NCBI RefSeq assembly: GCF_030546695.1 | Contig: NZ_JAUOTP010000003.1 | Location: forward strand, 124,001-188,000 | Source of the DNA: Sphingomonas natans | GTDB lineage: Bacteria > Pseudomonadota > Alphaproteobacteria > Sphingomonadales > Sphingomonadaceae | Reading direction: 5' to 3' | Length of the DNA: 64,000 nt | Shown: positions 61,673 through 64,000 of the stretch, one piece after another | Position numbering within the stretch: the stretch's first letter is position 1 | Layout of the letters: each line of letters begins with the position of its first letter | Translations under genes and position numbers: made by a program | Notes under the pieces: model-generated | Databases searched by the model: none | The model's input: only the letters and a program-made list of their open reading frames with translations | What the model was told of the DNA's origin: nothing

Positions 61673-62814
61673 TCGCGCAATTCCCCGTTCGGACCGCGCC
61701 ATGCGGGATTACGCCATCTATGCGGATTGCGCGCCATGTCCCGGACAGCTTCGTCGTCGATCTCAACGCCAAGGCCAGGCCCGGATGGCACCTGTACCGC
61801 GCCGTCAGACACCGCGAAGATGTCGGGATTTTTCATCAGCGTCGTCAGATCCTCGGAAGGTCCGTTATAATGGATGCCGAGCGAGATTTCTTGGATCACA
61901 AAATTCGGGGTGGCCGCCGCCAGGTTTAGACAGGCCGCAAGCGCCAAGGGGCCGATCGGGCAATGCGGCGCGAATGCGACGTCATACGTCTCGGCCATCG
62001 CAGCGATCCGACGGCATTCGGAAATACCGCCGGCGTGCGCCAGATCGGGCTGCGCAATGTCGATCGATCCGTTTTCCAGAAACGGACGGAAATCCCAGCG
62101 GCTGTAGAGACGCTCGCCCATCGCAAGGGGGACGGTCGTCTGCTGAGAAAGCTGAAGCAGCGCGTCCGGATGCTCGCCGAGCACGACTTCCTCCGCAAAG
62201 AGCGGGCGATGCGGGGCGATCGCCGCTAACAATGCTCTGGCCATCGGCTTGTGGACCCGTCCGTGGAAATCGACGCCGACATCGATGCCTGTTTCCCGGA
62301 CCAACGCTATCCGTTCGGCTACGGCGTCGACGTGCGCTGCGGTTTCAAGCCACCCCATATCCTCGACACCGTTCATTTTGACGGCGGTGAAGCCTTGGGC
62401 CTTGCGCGCGACCGCTGCGGCGGCGACGTCGTGCGGACGATCGCCACCGATCCACGCATAGACGGGGATCAGATCCCGCACGCGACCACCGAGCAGCTCG
62501 TAGACAGGGACACCGAGCTTGCGAGCCTTGAGGTCCCACAAGGCCTGGTCGATGCCCGATATGGCAGACATCAGTACGGGCCCGCCGCGATAGAATCCCA
62601 GCCGATACAGAAGCTGCCAGGCGTCTTCGATGCGATCCGGATCATGACCGATCAGGCGATCGCGCGCGGCGTCGATCGAACCCATGACTGACTCTACATG
62701 GCCTTCGAGCGTCGCTTCACCCCAACCCACGGCGCCCTGCTTTGTCTCGATGCGGACGAACAGCCATCTCGGGCGAACCGGAAAGCACTCGATGAGCGCG
62801 ATGCTATCAGTCAC
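61666..62814 (-). CDS. dgoD: D-galactonate dehydratase
   Basis: The 382-residue enzyme follows E. coli DgoD along its whole length: RPRWLFVRIETKQGAVGWGE, YRGGPVLMSAISGIDQALWD, VYAWIGGDRPHDVA, GFTAVKMNG. Metal and base residues are in VGVDFHGRVHKPMA, LFAEEVVLGEHPDALL and the later APHCPIGPLALAACLNLA with the catalytic His. As an enolase-superfamily enzyme it dehydrates D-galactonate to 2-keto-3-deoxy-D-galactonate with Mg2+ in the cytoplasm. It is first in a coupled operon with the SDR and sugar porter. The kinase and aldolase that complete the DeLey-Doudoroff route are not in the window. Confidence 0.94.
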   Translation of the reverse strand: MTDSIALIECFPVRPRWLFVRIETKQGAVGWGEATLEGHVESVMGSIDAARDRLIGHDPDRIEDAWQLLYRLGFYRGGPVLMSAISGIDQALWDLKARKLGVPVYELLGGRVRDLIPVYAWIGGDRPHDVAAAAVARKAQGFTAVKMNGVEDMGWLETAAHVDAVAERIALVRETGIDVGVDFHGRVHKPMARALLAAIAPHRPLFAEEVVLGEHPDALLQLSQQTTVPLAMGERLYSRWDFRPFLENGSIDIAQPDLAHAGGISECRRIAAMAETYDVAFAPHCPIGPLALAACLNLAAATPNFVIQEISLGIHYNGPSEDLTTLMKNPDIFAVSDGAVQVPSGPGLGVEIDDEAVRDMARNPHRWRNPAWRGPNGELREW

Positions 62815-63648
62815 GAAGCAGCTTTCAGCGGCGCGGTCGACGCGACGATCAACCTGCAGAATGCCAGCGTCAAAGTGACTCCTCTCGATGTTTGCAAGGC
62901 GACCGATTGCCCGCCCGGGGCCGAACCCGCGCTGTATAGGCCGATCTTATATAAGCGGCTTCGGAGAAATGTCTGTCGCCAGATACGGCCAGCCCGAGGG
63001 GCTCCTTCATTGCCTTGCCGTATGGCTGTCGGACGCCTTGATCCTCGCAAGCTCTGCCGCGGACAACGCCAGGACTGATCCATCGCGAACTTTGAACGGG
63101 AAGCTGAAGCCGTCGGCGGGCTCGAATTTCCCTCATACCCCGTCAGCTTCGCGAGCGATAAAGCCGGGGACGTCGGGCCAAGGTCCGTTAAAACGGTCGC
63201 GGCCTCCATTGTGATAGCCTTGAAGTTCTCGTCCTTGGTGAAACGGTAGTAGGTCGCGCGGTCGCCGAACGCCTTGGTGTGAGCAGAGAAACGGTCAGCG
63301 CCGTCGCCCGCGCTGCTGGTCTCGTGGTCAACCGCATGATGCCCTTTCAACTCGGGCTTAGCGAGGGGGAGGTGAGGCCGCTATCGGACGCGAGCCGTTG
63401 GTCAGCTTCCAGCGACAGATCAGCCAAATAAGCGCCTTCCACCGACCATATGCCGGTACGGCGTGCCGACCCATTCAGAACATTTACATCGCTCGGCCGC
63501 TCCCCAAAAGCGGTTGTCCGGCTATCCCGCTTATATGGCTGTTCCGGAGTACAGGATTGCCTCGCAAACGGTTCGGGTGGTGGGAAACGGAACCACCGAT
63601 TGGTCAAGTCCGATCCGCCGATCAGCGCCTCGGGAGCGCAGCCTTTAG
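62815..63648. other. Gap with decayed coding DNA
   Basis: 834 bp between dgoD and the HIT gene. It contains the decayed frame listed at 62999-63350; a further minus-strand stretch at 63360-63480 (VNVLNGSARRTGIWSVEGAY, LADLSLEADQRLASDS) may be its upstream part in another frame. Confidence 0.45.
62999..63350 (-). pseudogene. Decayed gene of unknown family
   Basis: The minus strand reads AHTKAFGDRATYYRFTKDEN, FKAITMEAATVLTDLGPTSP in one frame. After a shift near 63175 it continues GFIAREADGV, a TGA, then GKFEPADGFSFPFKVRDGSV, LALSAAELARIKASDSHTAR and a stop near 63012. The halves join well in meaning and read as protein, so one frameshift and one nonsense codon seem to have destroyed the gene. 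I do not recognise the family. Confidence 0.5.
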
Positions 63649-64000
63649 TCACTCAGCCATGGCGTCCATCTCGGCGCGTGTGGCGCGGACCCGGGGGACA
63701 AGCGGCGTATTGGGGATCACGTGGACATGGAGGTGGCAGACGTCCTGACTGCTCGCGTTGTTCTGCTGCAGGGAGAAGCCGGTACTGCCCACCGCACGCT
63801 GTTGAGCCGTCGCGACGCGCTTCACCATGTGCATCACCGCAACCAGATCGCGGTCGTCAAGGTCATAGAGGTTGCGCACGGGCCGCTTCGGCATCACCAG
63901 CGCATGATTCGGATGCACCCAATCCAAGGGTATGATCGCGATCACTCTCTTATTCTGGGCAATGATTGATACAGGGAGTTGCCCCTGGATAATCCGCGCG
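63649..64000 (-). CDS. HIT family protein, 5' partial
   Basis: The frame stays open to the end of the window, so the gene starts beyond base 64000; 117 residues are visible. The order is QGQLPVSIIAQNKRVIAIIP, NHALVMPKRPVRNLYDLDD, VGSTGFSLQQNNASSQDVCH and the histidine triad HLHVHVIPN near residue 94. HIT proteins hydrolyse or transfer nucleotides (Hint/Fhit-like, AMP-lysine or ApnA substrates). A GTG at 63945 could mimic a start, but would cut the N-terminal half of the domain. Confidence 0.9.
   Translation of the reverse strand, partial: ARIIQGQLPVSIIAQNKRVIAIIPLDWVHPNHALVMPKRPVRNLYDLDDRDLVAVMHMVKRVATAQQRAVGSTGFSLQQNNASSQDVCHLHVHVIPNTPLVPRVRATRAEMDAMAE

Noticed and set aside
1-64000. CRISPR arrays, prophage or integrative element
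   Set aside because: No regularly spaced direct repeats, integrase, phage structural genes or tRNA attachment sites were seen.

Overview
The window looks like a chromosomal segment of a sphingomonad (Alphaproteobacteria, Sphingomonas or a close relative). The evidence is the high GC, the PEP-CTERM tail of the variant found in this group (PEPMTWGMF followed by GLIGAAMRRR), a long TIGR01782-type TonB-dependent receptor, and many oxidoreductase and hydrolase genes packed into ATGA-coupled operons. I saw no rRNA, tRNA, CRISPR array, transposase or phage gene.

Layout. 1-11060 is crowded with signal transduction: a Reg_prop/Y_Y_Y sensor kinase (its 5' end lies outside the window) overlapping a NarL-type regulator, a sensorless soluble kinase, an AraC regulator, a second NarL-type regulator, and a FixJ-like regulator plus a lone receiver facing a PAS-type membrane kinase. 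Scattered among them are a fumarylacetoacetate-hydrolase-family enzyme, an M17 N-domain protein and a chloroperoxidase-like hydrolase. 11172-17881 is a hydrolase block on the minus strand: a carboxymuconolactone-decarboxylase-family protein, then a coupled operon of a secreted alpha/beta hydrolase, a secreted metallo-beta-lactamase-fold enzyme and a second alpha/beta hydrolase. That operon ends in a wrecked cNMP-binding/thioredoxin-reductase gene fused by deletion to a piece of another sensor kinase. A Tat-exported hydrolase, DoxX and a small conserved protein follow. 18048-26432 carries a triheme cytochrome / 2Fe-2S / molybdopterin dehydrogenase operon, LysR, Old Yellow Enzyme, an MFS exporter, a UBP zinc finger and a flavin reductase. 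26756-31311 is a lactate/pyruvate module (dld, poxB, two OsmC proteins). 31578-37850 is a tightly coupled seven-gene operon (isochorismatase-like, XapX, YtcJ-type amidohydrolase, VOC, DoxX, outer-membrane channel, YoaK/DUF1275) whose joint role I cannot name; it is the best candidate here for an undescribed system.

37898-44245 holds a lipoprotein pair, a second large Reg_prop kinase overlapping a TMEM175-type channel gene, LysR and pirin. 44303-47150 is a low-density stretch with a decayed PD-(D/E)XK nuclease gene and a CHRD/PEP-CTERM surface protein. 47151-51925 contains a DUF885 protein and small secreted or membrane proteins. 52044-54968 is the TonB receptor. 55807-59431 pairs a MHYT-GGDEF-EAL c-di-GMP enzyme divergently with a GC-poor BLUF photoreceptor across a gap containing a 16-C run. 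59520-62814 is a D-galactonate module (sugar porter, SDR, dgoD). After a decayed gene, the window ends inside a HIT-family gene.

How the genes work together: electrons from lactate, pyruvate and the molybdenum enzyme appear to feed quinones and cytochromes. The sugar module takes up a sugar and dehydrates galactonate. The large number of kinases and orphan regulators, with several recombination scars, suggests a region used for sensory and catabolic adaptation. All functional statements come from motif recognition by eye; no database search was run.
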